From contig JAQFVV010012400.1 of NCBI GenBank assembly GCA_028023455.1, positions 10,034,248-10,098,247 of the forward strand: a DNA stretch of 64,000 nt, given 5' to 3'. Position 1 is the first letter of the stretch. Every line of letters starts with the position of its first letter. The notes below the pieces were generated by a model. The model saw nothing but the letters and a program-made list of their open reading frames with translations, ran no database searches and was not told the DNA's origin. This document shows positions 50,180 to 60,298 of this stretch, one piece after another. Position numbers and translations under genes: made by a program. This stretch comes from Epiperipatus broadwayi. Taxonomy: Eukaryota > Onychophora > Udeonychophora > Euonychophora > Peripatidae.

Positions 50180-52150
50180 ATCAGTTTGTGCTCTTGCAAT
50201 CACATTTCATTGGGGAAAATGGTCTCACGAATATACATTCTTTCACATTAACCTGACATTTAATAGAGGCAGATTTCACTTTTTATCATTTCAAGTTTAG
50301 GTTCTATAGACATTAAAATTCTTCATAGTGTGGTATGGTTCTAAAAAGCTGTTCTCATATTATATGGACTGCAGATTTTCCTTCATTTGTTTGCTACTTT
50401 TGGTATATATGGATACACTACAATACCAATAATTGTTTTTTCTTTTGTTGTCTACTTAAGATTTTTTTAATAACAGCTGATAAATAACCATTTTTCATAA
50501 GAGTTTGTTCTATATAGATCTTTTCTTTTTTCAAATCACTAATATCTGAACAAACTTTTTTTTGCTCTGTTCCATAGTGATAATATAACTTCATGTTTGT
50601 TTTCTGGTGTGATTGGATATATATGCTACTTTCCTGTATGTGTGGGTTTTTTGTAAACTGTAGTTTTGATTTTGCCATGTAGAAGTCTTGTCACAAGAAC
50701 ATTTAGGAATGCCAATTTTTGTTCTTGTTCAGACTATTGTAAATTTAATTGAAGAGAATATATTGCTGATGTGTTTGCAGAAAGTTTGTAGTAGTGCTCT
50801 ACCATGTGTCTGTACAACAAATATATCATCAACATAGCAAAGCCAGACTTTAGGTAGATATGGAGTAGTCATTATGACTGTGGTTTTAAGTTCTTCCATG
50901 TAAAATATTGCTAATCGTGTCAATGGTAAGCTCTTAGCCATCTCTAAATTTTGTTGGAAGAATTCTGTGCTGTATTGAAAGTAGGTTGTTGTTATGCAGA
51001 ATGTTAATAATTCCATTATACTATAAATAGGAAGAGTTGTTCTGGTTTGTAAGCTATTATCAATTTTTTCTTACAATAGACAATGCTTCTTCACATGGGT
51101 AACATTTGTGAATAAACTTTCCACATCAAAACTTATCAGTATGTCAGTTCTTTCAATTTTCATGTTCTTGATTAAGTCTACAAAGTATCTAGAATCCCTG
51201 ACAAATGACTGGGTCTTGTATACCAAAAAAGTAAGAACTTTGAGAAGAAATCTTGACAAATTTTGACAATGTGAATTTCTAGAACAGTAGGTCTTAATAA
51301 GGGATGATCCTTAAGGATTTTAGGTAGATCATAAAAATGAAGAATTTTGCTGAAATATGACATTAGTTTACTTTTTTTTGAATCACTGAAGTACCTGTGT
51401 TGCTTTCTGAGTAATTCTTGTAACTTTGTTTCGGTATTCAGTATTAGTTTTTGCCACTTTTCTGTATTCATTTCTTGTGAGGAATTCTTTTATTGTCATA
51501 ATCAGTTGTATCCATTGCAACTGTTGCATTGCTTTTGTCAGCAGGTAAAATGATTATAGATTTATTTACTTTGAGAGATTTAATTGCTTTCCTCTCATCA
51601 TAGTGTATGTTTGGTTTCAATTTTTGTTGCTTCTCCGATGTTTTTATTCTCCAGTGTAATTCTGCTGCTTCTTCTAAAGACAATTTTTAAGTGACTTTCT
51701 CAGTGGCTACCATTATATCTAAGAAAGGAATTTTAGATGGTGTGATGGCAAAGTTTAATCCTTTTTTGAGAACAAAATTTTCACCATCTTTTAGTTGTTT
51801 AAAACTGAGATTTTTAAAAGATAAAGCTGGTATACTGCTTGGTATATTATGACTTTTGATATGTCCATGTAAGTTTGCACATTTTTTCTTTTGGCATTCT
51901 TTTATTTTTCCATGAAATGTAGAATATGATTTTCTTATTGCTTGAAAAACTCTTGTGTAATCTTCAGCAAAAACATTTATTTTATAGGAGACATTCTACA
52001 TTATTAATGTAATGCAAAATTTGATACTTGAAAAACCTTTGAACATTTATTATTGCTCTTCAAGTAATTTTCTCAACTCTTTGGGAGTGAATTGGAGGTT
52101 TTAGTTGCAAGCTCTTGGAAACTATCCCTTCAGATTTACATTTATATAAG
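50180..52150 (-). pseudogene. Penelope-like reverse transcriptase, broken, no endonuclease
   Basis: The minus strand, from 52,150 down, reads: ANLHGHIKSHNIPSSIPALS; GENFVLKKGLNFAITPSKIP; then IIILPADKSNATVAMD (N-terminal PLE block, about 51,540); FYDLPKILKDHPLLRPTVLE; RT motif A ISFDVESLFTNV with catalytic Asp (about 51,120); motif B region EMAKSLPLTRLAIFYMEEL; motif C WLCYVDDIFVVQTHGRALLQ with both Asp (about 50,830); the linker YYHYGTEQKKVCSDISDLKK and IEQTLMKNGYLSAVIKKI (50,678-50,440). Fragments of the next linker continue to about 50,200, but the GIY-YIG nuclease is absent. Catalytic residues survive, but at least five frameshifts or stops break the protein. It lies between terminal repeats and is the best-preserved retroelement coding region of the window. 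Confidence 0.9.
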
Positions 52151-52204
52151 AAAGTTAAATGATTTTCTACTTTGACCAGCTTTAGACATAATTTTTCATA
52201 ATGT

Positions 52205-52505
52205 CTAAAGTTTGAATGTATTGAATGTCTTTAGAAAAAAATTAACTTCATTTAAATCTTCCAATTACATTCAGCTGTTAGTAATAGCACATTAAACAGT
52301 TTAGTAGATGCAAAATGTTTCAAGAGATAACTATTCTCTCTTCTTCAGGTAATGCTGAGCTAACCAGTGACATTAATAGTAAGAGAATCAAACCTGAATC
52401 CTTAGACTCTTGAATATTGAATTTTAAGATAATGCTCTAACCAAATGAGCTATTCTTCCGAAGACAACAGTCAATAAAAATAAATTTACACAAGAAATTT
52501 TTTTT
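52205..52505 (-). repeat. PLE 5' terminal repeat (pseudo-LTR), partial
   Basis: Same orientation as 49,622-49,985 relative to the coding strand. Matching blocks include ATGTCTTTAGAAAAAAATTA, TTCAAGAG, CTCTCTTCTTCAGGT, AATCAAACCTGAATCCTTAG, and GACAACAGTCA near the end. It lacks the outermost part, so it looks truncated at 52,505. With the downstream copy it gives the direct-repeat arrangement of a PLE. Confidence 0.75.
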
Positions 52506-52611
52506 TCTTCTATTTTGGCCAGTTTTACACATAATTTTTATAATGTCTAAAGTTTGATATAATTTTGGGTCCACCAAATATACATAATATATGGAAACTA
52601 CTAATCAAATT

Positions 52612-52944
52612 TGCTCTTAGGTAAAAGTGGAGAAATCAGGAGGAACCTCATAGATAAGTATATGAAATTTCTACTGAGTGTTGCCTTTGGCATGATGGCT
52701 CAGTTGGTTAAAGCATTATCTTAAAATTCAATATTCAAGAATCTAAGGGTCCAGGTTCAATTCCCATGCTATTACTGTCACTGATCACACCAGAAACACC
52801 TGGAGTTAAGCAGAGAATACCTCTTGAAAATATAGTAATTTGTGTGTTGTTATTTAAGAATTGAATGGAAGTAGAAGGCTTAAATTAAAGTTTTTCTAAA
52901 GACTTTCAATACTTAATATTAGATGATGGAATATATAAATACTA
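52612..52944 (+). repeat. PLE terminal repeat, inverted copy
   Basis: Reverse complement of 49,622-49,985: GAAATCAGGAGGAACCTCAT, then ATAAGTATATGAAATTTCTA at the start; ACTTAATATTAGATGATGGA at the end. It lies about 100 bp outside the 5' repeat and in the opposite orientation. Such extra inverted copies are known for Penelope-type insertions. Its tRNA-like core is better preserved than in the other copies (separate entry). Confidence 0.75.
52690..52770 (+). promoter_or_regulatory. tRNA-like Pol III promoter inside the PLE terminal repeat
   Basis: Box A TGGCTCAGTTGG (52,696-52,707) and box B GGTTCAATTCC (52,754-52,764) both match the tRNA consensus. The ends GCATG and CATGC (52,690-52,694 and 52,765-52,769) can pair like an acceptor stem. 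Spacing between the boxes is slightly longer than in a standard tRNA. A tRNA-derived sequence within a PLE terminal repeat could drive Pol III transcription, or mark the repeat as a SINE captured by, or parasitic on, the PLE. Function is inferred. Confidence 0.5.
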
Positions 52945-53127
52945 TCTTTTGTTTCTATATAGAGAAAAAAAAAATTAATTTATTGATTATATGTATTAAA
53001 TTAATTATTATTAGAATATAATAGATATGTTAAAAACTAATTCTAATTATAAAAAGAGATAGAGAGAAATTGCATGTACTTAAATGGTTGTGCAATTCAT
53101 CCATTATTGTATTTTAATGATAAAACT

Positions 53128-53205
53128 CAACGTCAACCGTTATTAGCCGAGTTGGTTGCGTTGTGGGTTCGCGTCCCGGCCGATGCTATGACATATGGAA
53201 AAAAA
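53128..53205 (+). mobile_element. tRNA-derived SINE, internally deleted
   Basis: Reads CGTTATTAGCCGAGTTGGTT (box A region), then directly GTGGGTTCGCGTCCCGGCCG (box B) and TGCTATGACATATGG before an A-run. Compared with the copy at 43,285 the anticodon region is deleted, bringing the boxes together. Otherwise the two are close relatives. Confidence 0.65.
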
Positions 53206-53628
53206 AAAGATGAAACTCATTTATTTTGAACTGGTGAAATAATTTTGAAAATTAAAAAAAATAAATCATTTCAGATATTGTAATACAGAGAATAACTAAC
53301 TATTCATTTAATTAAGATAGAGTTTTATATATATATAACGTTTTATACATTTTTGATTTTCACTTTCAAATAATGACTTTTGAATTTAATTTCGTAATTT
53401 TTAACATTTCAAATTACTTAGTATTATTTTTTATTTTATATTTAGACAGTCTTGAAATTATATCTAAATCGGTAATAATAATAAAATAATAAAAAAGAAG
53501 TAATTCCGAAAGCTAAAAGACTGATAAAGTTCAATCAAAATGGAAAATATATATATACAGTATTTGATTACATGAAAGAGAAAATCAAAGTTTTCAATTT
53601 TTGATATTATTTGTTGTTATTAGTCATG
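53206..53628. other. AT-rich stretch, nothing recognised
   Basis: Simple AT-rich sequence, including an ATA-type microsatellite near 53,474 and a TA run near 53,550. Confidence 0.4.
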
Positions 53629-53636
53629 ATGTAGAT

Positions 53637-54014
53637 CAGGGGTTCCTAATCTGTTTGGATCCCCTTGACTTTTAATAAATTATCTTGTACCCCTATTCAT
53701 AATAGTAAGAAATAAGCAGTAATTAAGTTTTCACAAAAGCTTTATTCAGTTAATAAATCTTAACTGGGCATTTTGAGTTATTGGACCCTGTAATAAAAAA
53801 AATGTCTATGCAACCTTAGTGTACCCTTGTCCAAAAAAAGATTTTAAATTTATAGCCAACAGACAGTACTAACAGGGAATTACCCAGAAATGTTGATAAC
53901 TATTTTTGGAATATATTAATAGCATAATATTCTTATTTACTTGTTATTTTTCACACCCCTAGGCAAGTTTCCCATACCCCCTTGGGGTATGGGTATCTAG
54001 GTTGTGAACTCCTG
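53637..54014. mobile_element. hAT-like MITE with 8-bp target duplication
   Basis: The left end reads CAGGGGTTCCTAATCTG; the right end, on the minus strand, reads CAGGAGTTCACAACCTAG. The flanks are ATGTAGAT (53,629-53,636) and GTGTAGAT (54,015-54,022), an 8-bp target duplication with one difference, as hAT transposases make. A hairpin CATACCCCC/GGGGTATGGG lies near the right end. The 378-bp interior has no transposase. The termini resemble those of the element at 17,057. Confidence 0.75.
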
Positions 54015-54022
54015 GTGTAGAT

Positions 54023-55324
54023 AATAAAATTAAACACAACAAATGGTTAAAACCCATATTTCAAATCTAAATGCATTTGATTCTAACTTCAGTAATGGCT
54101 AATTTATTTTGTAATCTGATAGGACTTCTGAAAGTCAAATTATAATAACTAAAAGAATATTTAGCTACCATTTCTGTTTAAATTTACAAGCTATCACTTA
54201 GCAGGAAGTATTAGAACTTTATTTAATGGAATATTTTTTGGTTCCAAGATTACTACTGCTATCTGGAGCCATGATCTACAGATCTCACGCTCTGAAGTCC
54301 ATTACACTACCATTTCACTATAATACAGTTAAAGGAAGAAAAGAAAGCAATACAATGGTGATTGATGCTTTAGCACAATTCTCAAAACAAAAAAAAATGT
54401 TAAAAGCATTTGAAAAAAAAATTCTACAATTGATATTAACAACTTCATATTTTTTTATGTCATAAGAACTTTCAATAGTGGGTCATCTTATATGTTATCC
54501 AATACTATGAATTATAAATAAAAAAAACTATGCTATTCAAAGAATAAATATAATAATTTTGATGGCATATATAATTCCACTGTTTATAAATATTTCAAAA
54601 GGCCATGTATTTGAATATGTTGACTTTACCCACTTTCAGATGAAAGGTTCCCTGGAATGTTTATTTTAAAACTAAATTTTCTATACTAACAAACAAATTC
54701 ATGCTATATTATTGCACAATTGGAAAAAAGTATAAACTGCCAACTTTTGTTCTTAATATTTCTAGATAAAACTTTTAGGGTTAAAATATTTCTTTTGAAT
54801 ATGTTGCATTTTTTATTGTTAAATATGCTAGAACAGCATGCAAATCACGTGTTTCTGAATACAGGAATAATTATAGCTACATTGTAGGAATATAAGAGTT
54901 TGACATATTTTTGAAGTAATTGCTTGAGGTTGATTATATACTTGAGAAAAATATATTGAAAAAAGATATAGTTCTGTAACTGCAAATTAACTGTGAAATT
55001 ATGATAATAATCAAGCACTTAAGTGATTTAAAATGGATATTTCAATTTTACCTTAAAAAAACTATTACATTTGTAGAAATATGGTTTAATTTTTAAAGAG
55101 AATTAATTAAAAATAAAAACTGCATCATCTAATATACACTGAAAAGAATCAATAATTAATGATAGAAAAAAGAATTTATTAAGTCAGTACGATGCACTAA
55201 ATAAACGGAGAGATATTATCTATTATCTAAAATCATTCGATTTAGAGAATAGAAGTAACAAATCTTCATTTATATCTTTGTTGATTAATACATTACACAG
55301 GCTAAAACCTGCATTTATATATGT
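54023..55324. other. AT-rich stretch with a tRNA-like segment
   Basis: On the minus strand, about 54,318-54,238 reads AATGGTAGTGTAATGGACTT and then CAGAGCGTGAGATCTGTAG, resembling the D-arm and anticodon region of a tRNA-derived SINE, but box B is poor (GTAGATCATGG). The overlapping 79-codon forward frame is probably chance. The rest is featureless. Confidence 0.3.
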
Positions 55325-55505
55325 AATATAGGCGGGATTTGTACCCAGACTTTCACACGACCCATTACTCTTAGTGCCATCTCACATTGCTGACCCACCT
55401 GATCACACACATGTTGAAAAGATAAATAATCACCAATAAACGTATTTCATGCTAAAACAGCAATCATCAATTGGTCCAGATTACTATCCTCACACACATA
55501 TATAA
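55325..55505 (-). mobile_element. Hammerhead-ribozyme SINE, copy 7 (one core base off)
   Basis: A full-length minus-strand copy after a GT/TA microsatellite. Ribozyme region about 55,425-55,485: CCAA, TTGATGA (first core C replaced by T), helix II TTGCTG-ttt-TAGCAT with full or wobble pairing apart from the outer pair, GAAA intact, TACGTTTA, TTGGTGATTA. Only one essential core base differs from the consensus. The body is more diverged from the other copies but keeps a box-B-like GGGTACAAATCCC near 55,345, close to its 3' end. Confidence 0.75.
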
Positions 55506-56514
55506 TCACTTACACAATAATGAAATTAAAATGGTAAAAAAAACAGAAGAAATTAATAAATCCTCATTAGTTTAATTTAGAAGATAGACAAAGGGAATCT
55601 ATGACTCAGGTTTTTGGACTTTAGATTTTCTTTCAATATTTATGATTCCTGTAGAGAAAATGCTAATGCAGCAAAAAGTGTCAATTTTAGAACAAGGAGC
55701 TTTATGTCACACATGCTTGGATGTGAGGGTCTTGAGAACATATATTTTAAATAGATTATATATATAATAACAAATTATTCACCCTTCCAACTTATACAAT
55801 ATATGACAAAGGAACCTCTCTAATCTAATGTCATCTATAGTAATAAGCATAAGTGTTCAATGGTTACTGGATATTAGTGCATTTATGTTCTCAGACCAAT
55901 TTTTAGTTTAACTCTTTATATCCAGTTTACAAACATCTCATTTTAATTATTCAAGCTAAAATTTTGAAATTAAAAAACTAGTGTAAGATTTTAAAACCCA
56001 GCCAATCTGCTTCAACAGTTATATAAATCTTATTCTACTCTAATTATAATTCTGTATCTTAGTATCCTTGGTACTTTATTAATTCTAGGCTTTTTTCTTC
56101 TTTTGCTGAGGAATGTTAATAATAACAATAAATTATTCAATGTTCTAGTGTACACAATATATCTTAAACAAAAGCAGCCTCCTATTAGGATTAGTGACAT
56201 CTTTAGAGAATTTAGATTACTCAAACTTACTACAGATGGCAATAGAATAAGAAGCTGCCCTTCCTTAGATTAGATATGTTTGTATTGAATAAAGAAGTTT
56301 GCATTAGAAAATATAAAAGATGTGTAATTAAAATATTGAGGAATATTGTTGGGAGATATACAAAGAAAGGTAAAAAAACGATTAATATTTATTTTAATGA
56401 TTTTGAAAGTATATTTGTTTGATATGAATTTTATTATTTTATTGGATATTCTGAAATACATATTTTGAATATGCTTTGATACCCTGCCATTCTCACTATT
56501 ATAATGTAAAAAAA
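55506..56514. other. AT-rich stretch, possibly eroded PLE sequence
   Basis: The part from about 56,090 to 56,270 has an open forward frame (KQKQPPIRISDIFREFRLLK) that could belong to the 5' side of the PLE relic that follows, but no diagnostic motif was found. The remainder is background. Confidence 0.25.
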
Positions 56515-56890
56515 TATTAAATCAGAGATTAAATATAAAATTTAGTAGCATTTATTATACCAAGTATACTTTCAACACCTTCACGTCATATTCATGGTCA
56601 GTTTGCTGAGAACATTAATTTGCTATTTAATTTGTTACATATTCATTTTGTGCAATAAACCACACCTTTTTTATTCTATGTCTGTGATCAGTTCTTTCTT
56701 TGCACATAACTTTAACAACACTTGGATCACATTTATAGCTGTGCTCTCTTTCATGATTATGAAGGACAGAGGAGTTCATGGTTTTGGACTAATTTTTATA
56801 CATTAATGAATGTTGACTCATTCTAGTTTTAAGATTTGCCCTGGTATTACCATAATATACATATGGGCTGCCAGTTTGGCTGCTGTTTAA
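56515..56890 (-). pseudogene. PLE GIY-YIG endonuclease 3' part, inverted copy
   Basis: On the minus strand, from 56,880 down: SPYVYYGNTRANLKTRMSQH (second half of the GIY-YIG core with Tyr, Gly, Arg and His), then a stop, then SSVLHNHERGHSYKCDPSVV and KVMCKERTDHRHRIKK, the C-terminal part with the expected Glu replaced or shifted. Non-coding 3' sequence runs to 56,515. The whole segment is the reverse complement of 57,150-57,510 with scattered differences, so the two form a large inverted repeat flanking the linker region. Confidence 0.75.
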
Positions 56891-56947
56891 AGCACAGACT
56901 ATATACATAGATATATAGAGTAATTCAAAACCAAAATAATCAATAAA

Positions 56948-57510
56948 ATGGTCAATCTTAGATATAATAAAAGCTGGATTGTTCTACCATGTTTATCATA
57001 TATGGGTAATAAAATAGCACAAATATGCTTGGATAAATTTAATGTGGGATTCAAACCCCCCATAAATTTAAACAAGCCTATGAACAACACAAAGGACAAA
57101 ATTTTAACATTGAACCAGCCCAGTGTGATCTATGCTATAAACTGCAGCCAAAAAGACTGCCCATATGTATTTTATGATGATACCAGGGAAAATCTTAGAA
57201 CTAGAATGACTCAACATTCATTAATGTATAAAAAAACTAAGATTAAACCCAAAGACATTAATTCCTGTCTTTCATAATCATGAAAAAGAGCATGGCCATA
57301 ATAGTGATCTGAGTGTTGTTAAAGTTATATGCAAAGAAAAAAACAATTGCAAACATAAAATAAATAAGGCAAAATGAAAATGTAATGAACCAAAAATCAA
57401 ATAGCATTCAAATCAGCAAAAAAATAATGTTATCAGTAGACTAATCATGAATATGATGTGAAGACATTGAAAGTATACTTATAAATAAATGTTACTAAAT
57501 TTTATATTTA
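56948..57510 (+). pseudogene. PLE linker and GIY-YIG endonuclease
   Basis: A 109-codon frame (56,948-57,277) reads WIVLPCLSYMGNKIAQICLD, then FNVGFKPPINLNKPMNNTKD, then SVIYAINCSQKDCPYVFYDD and TRENLRTRMTQHSLMYKK. These are the PLE linker, the cysteine cluster (C-x4-C) and the GIY-YIG core with Arg and His. After a frameshift the C-terminal part continues (FHNHEKEHGHNSDLSVVKV, CKEKNN). The Tyr-Gly of the second motif has become FYDD, so catalysis is doubtful even apart from the frameshift. The 3' non-coding end matches the foldback at 27,392. The RT domain is missing. Confidence 0.85.
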
Positions 57511-57589
57511 AACTCTGTTTTAGTATTTCTTCCATTGTAATATATATGGATAAATATTGAAATAAGAAATATTTTTTACAAAATTCGTA

Positions 57590-58370
57590 TATGTGACAGA
57601 ATATATGGTCAGATTAAATAGTATTTTTACTGAAGAAAGAAATATAGGAAAGCACAAAGCCGGGGCAATGACTTTATTCAATGTATAGTTGACTTCTGTT
57701 TGATGGAGGTAGAGCTGGAAATAGAAAATTAACTGTATCAGATAATAGGGAAGGACGTGACCATAGGAAGGATCATTTTAACAAGGTCTAGTAAAACTCA
57801 AACCGATGCGAGATGAAAATCGATATAAATAAAACAGTGAAGATAGATAATAAAATAAAAGTATTAAGAGCAAATGATGGATAGAAAGTTAAGAGCAGAT
57901 TAATATTTTCAAATATTTGAGTAATTGAAAACTGATGATAGAGGTATTAATAATAAAAAAATTATAGAAATTGCATTTGTTAAATAGGTTTGAATAAAAA
58001 TATAATTTTATTATACTATATATTGGAATTGGATTTTTAAAAAGAAAGTCTTGATAAATAATTAGTTTATTTATGATCCATAATTTTGAGATGTTGCTTT
58101 GAAAGGAGTTGAGAGAGATGCTGAAAATTTAAGATCAGCAATATAAAAGTGTTAAAAAGAGTATATGAAAATATTTTTATTAGGGAAATTATCAAAAAAA
58201 AAAAAAGGATAAAAGAAATAAGATTGAGCATATTTGTAAAACCAAAAGAAATTATGAAAGATGTATTGAAAAAGATTATGGAAAGTGAAATAAAGTGGAT
58301 TAGGAAAAGGAATTTGTTGATTATTTAAAAGAGGATTGTGCTTATGAGCATCTAAGGAGTTGAACAAAAG
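57590..58370 (+). pseudogene. Possible LINE polymerase C-terminus, very decayed
   Basis: An A-rich forward strand in which pieces resemble the C-terminal LINE blocks: around 57,900-57,990 an FKYL-like and DRGINNKKI-like segment; around 58,080-58,130 NFEMLL then LREMLKI; later a lysine-rich tail. The order fits YLG, FEMWCWRR, IGH-LR of the family, but each match is short. It may be a relative of the relic at 40,330. Low certainty. Confidence 0.3.
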
Positions 58371-60052
58371 TTAAAGGTTTAAAAAAAAGAAAGTAGGTAA
58401 TCTGTCTTTGGGCAGATAATTGATAATAATGATTATAGTGACTAAATATTTTAAATGTTCACTATATTCGGCTATATGCATAGATTTAAAATGAAAGACA
58501 TTTTGGCCATGGCCGAATAAAAAAGAAAAGAAAACTCTGTGTAAATAAAAATGTGGTATAATTTTTAAAAATATTTAAAACCAACTAATTATTTAAATAG
58601 ATGCTTCATTAGAAAGAACCCCCTCTCTTTTAATAAAAGCAACACATCAGCTGATTATTTCAGTTTACTGCAGTTTTGTAAACAAAAAGTTTTTTTTATT
58701 CTAGTGCCATCTACTGTAGTCTTGACTAATCAATGTTCACCAGATGGCAGTAACAGCAATTTAATTCCCATCATCAGGCTAACTTCTGATTTTGCTTTTA
58801 TCAATGAAGACCTTGGATTTAAAGCCAGACTAATGCAGGTATGCTTCTGGAGCCATCAAGCTAAAAAAACTATCATACAAAGGAGACAAAAATTAGGAGA
58901 TAAACTTATGGTTAAAAAAAAATTGTAACTCATACTAATCAAAATATAAAAACTTTTTAAATTTTCAAAAGGAGAAGGAATTAAGAAGCTAGAGAAACCT
59001 AAAAAACAAACAAACCAAGTTATCTTTTTTATATCACTTAAATATACATTGAAAGAAAGAGGGAAAGAATTTGACAATCACAGGATTCAGAGAAACAAAT
59101 GAATGAACCATATTTATGCTTTATTTCATAATGATTTTTTTATCATAGAAACTACAGGATTAATATTAAAATATTATTTTCTAATATCTGTAAATATAAC
59201 TGCAATGTTTTTAAATGATTTTATTTAAGTAAGAATATGTGTTTGTTGGTTAGTATGATTGTAAACTTTTGTAATTACTTCTATTATTTAAGTTATACAA
59301 ATTTTAAAATCGCAATTTAATACATTTAAATTCAATAGAATTAGTTCATATTTGGTAAATAAGTAAGAAATGCCATGTAAAGAAACATGGGACTCTAATA
59401 TTTTAGGTAGGTGACTTAGGTTTTTATATATGGATCAGAGGGCAGGAAAATTTTGAATATGTTGATATCAAATTTAAAAATTCTTAGAATTGTAATATGT
59501 TTTAAGTAAGACTTGCAAGAGAGTCATATAGAGATTTTTTCCCCTTACAATTTAATGTTATAATAACATTCTAAAATTGAGGTTTAATACATTTAAAATT
59601 TGTTGATATTTTGTATATATTTTAAAATATTTACCAAAGTTTCATAGATATGATAGAGTAGGGGGGGGGTTGAATATTTTAATATTAAATTTAAAAATTG
59701 TTCTTAAAAATTAAATATGTTTTAAGTAATGAGTGCAATTTTCTTGGTTTCATTTAAGTTAAAATAAGAAAGTTAGTTTACGATATAGTTTTGTTAAGCA
59801 TTTTTTTAAAAAAAAATTAAAAAAAAAGTCAAATAATTATCAATAGAAAAATTATTTACTGATTTATTATATAAGTATATAATTATGTATACATACTAAA
59901 TATGACATATGCATAAGAGGTATACATATTAACTTATAGCGGAAATATCTAGTAATATATATATCATCTATAAGTGTCAAGTTGATTGAAAAAACAATGT
60001 AGTTTTACATTTTTATTTACTATACCAATACTAAAAAGTTAAAAATAATATA
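58371..60052. other. AT-rich stretch with weak internal repetition
   Basis: Between about 59,200 and 59,740 similar phrases recur at about 220-270 bp spacing (TAATACATTTAAA; AAATTTAAAAATT; ATATGTTTTAAGTAA), suggesting an old tandem duplication. A short inverted motif, GTGCCATCTACTG and CACCAGATGGCAG (58,703-58,755), resembles the termini of the element at 62,205. A 74-codon frame there is unrecognised. Confidence 0.35.
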
Positions 60053-60298
60053 TATATATTAAATATTTTTATTTATCTTGCACTAAATATTAAAAAAATA
60101 ATTGTTTCACTAACCACACCTTGAAATAAAAGCATGGGGGGAAGGGGTGTCCAGAAATAATAAGGATTGACTTAATTAGTTTCTGGATCCCATTCCCTTC
60201 CAGTCTTTTATTTCAAGTTAAATCTAAAAATTCCAATTGTGGTTGAAGAAACTTTTTTGTTCCTAGTGCAAGATAAATAAAAGCATTTAATATATAAT
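60053..60298. repeat. Long foldback, about 110-bp arms
   Basis: The left arm (60,053-60,160) runs ATATATTAAAT, TTTTATTTATCTTGCACTA, AACCACACCTTGAAATAAAAG; the right arm (60,178-60,298) is its imperfect reverse complement (CTTTTATTTCAAGTT, TAGTGCAAGATAAATAAAAG). The loop is under 20 bp and the tips are GC-rich (GGGGTGTCCAGAAA / TTTCTGGATCCC). A transcript would give a hairpin of over 100 bp. Confidence 0.75.

Noticed and set aside
58152-58367. 71-codon minus frame rich in Phe and Asn
   Set aside because: Antisense of an A-rich strand that is probably a LINE relic. Low complexity.
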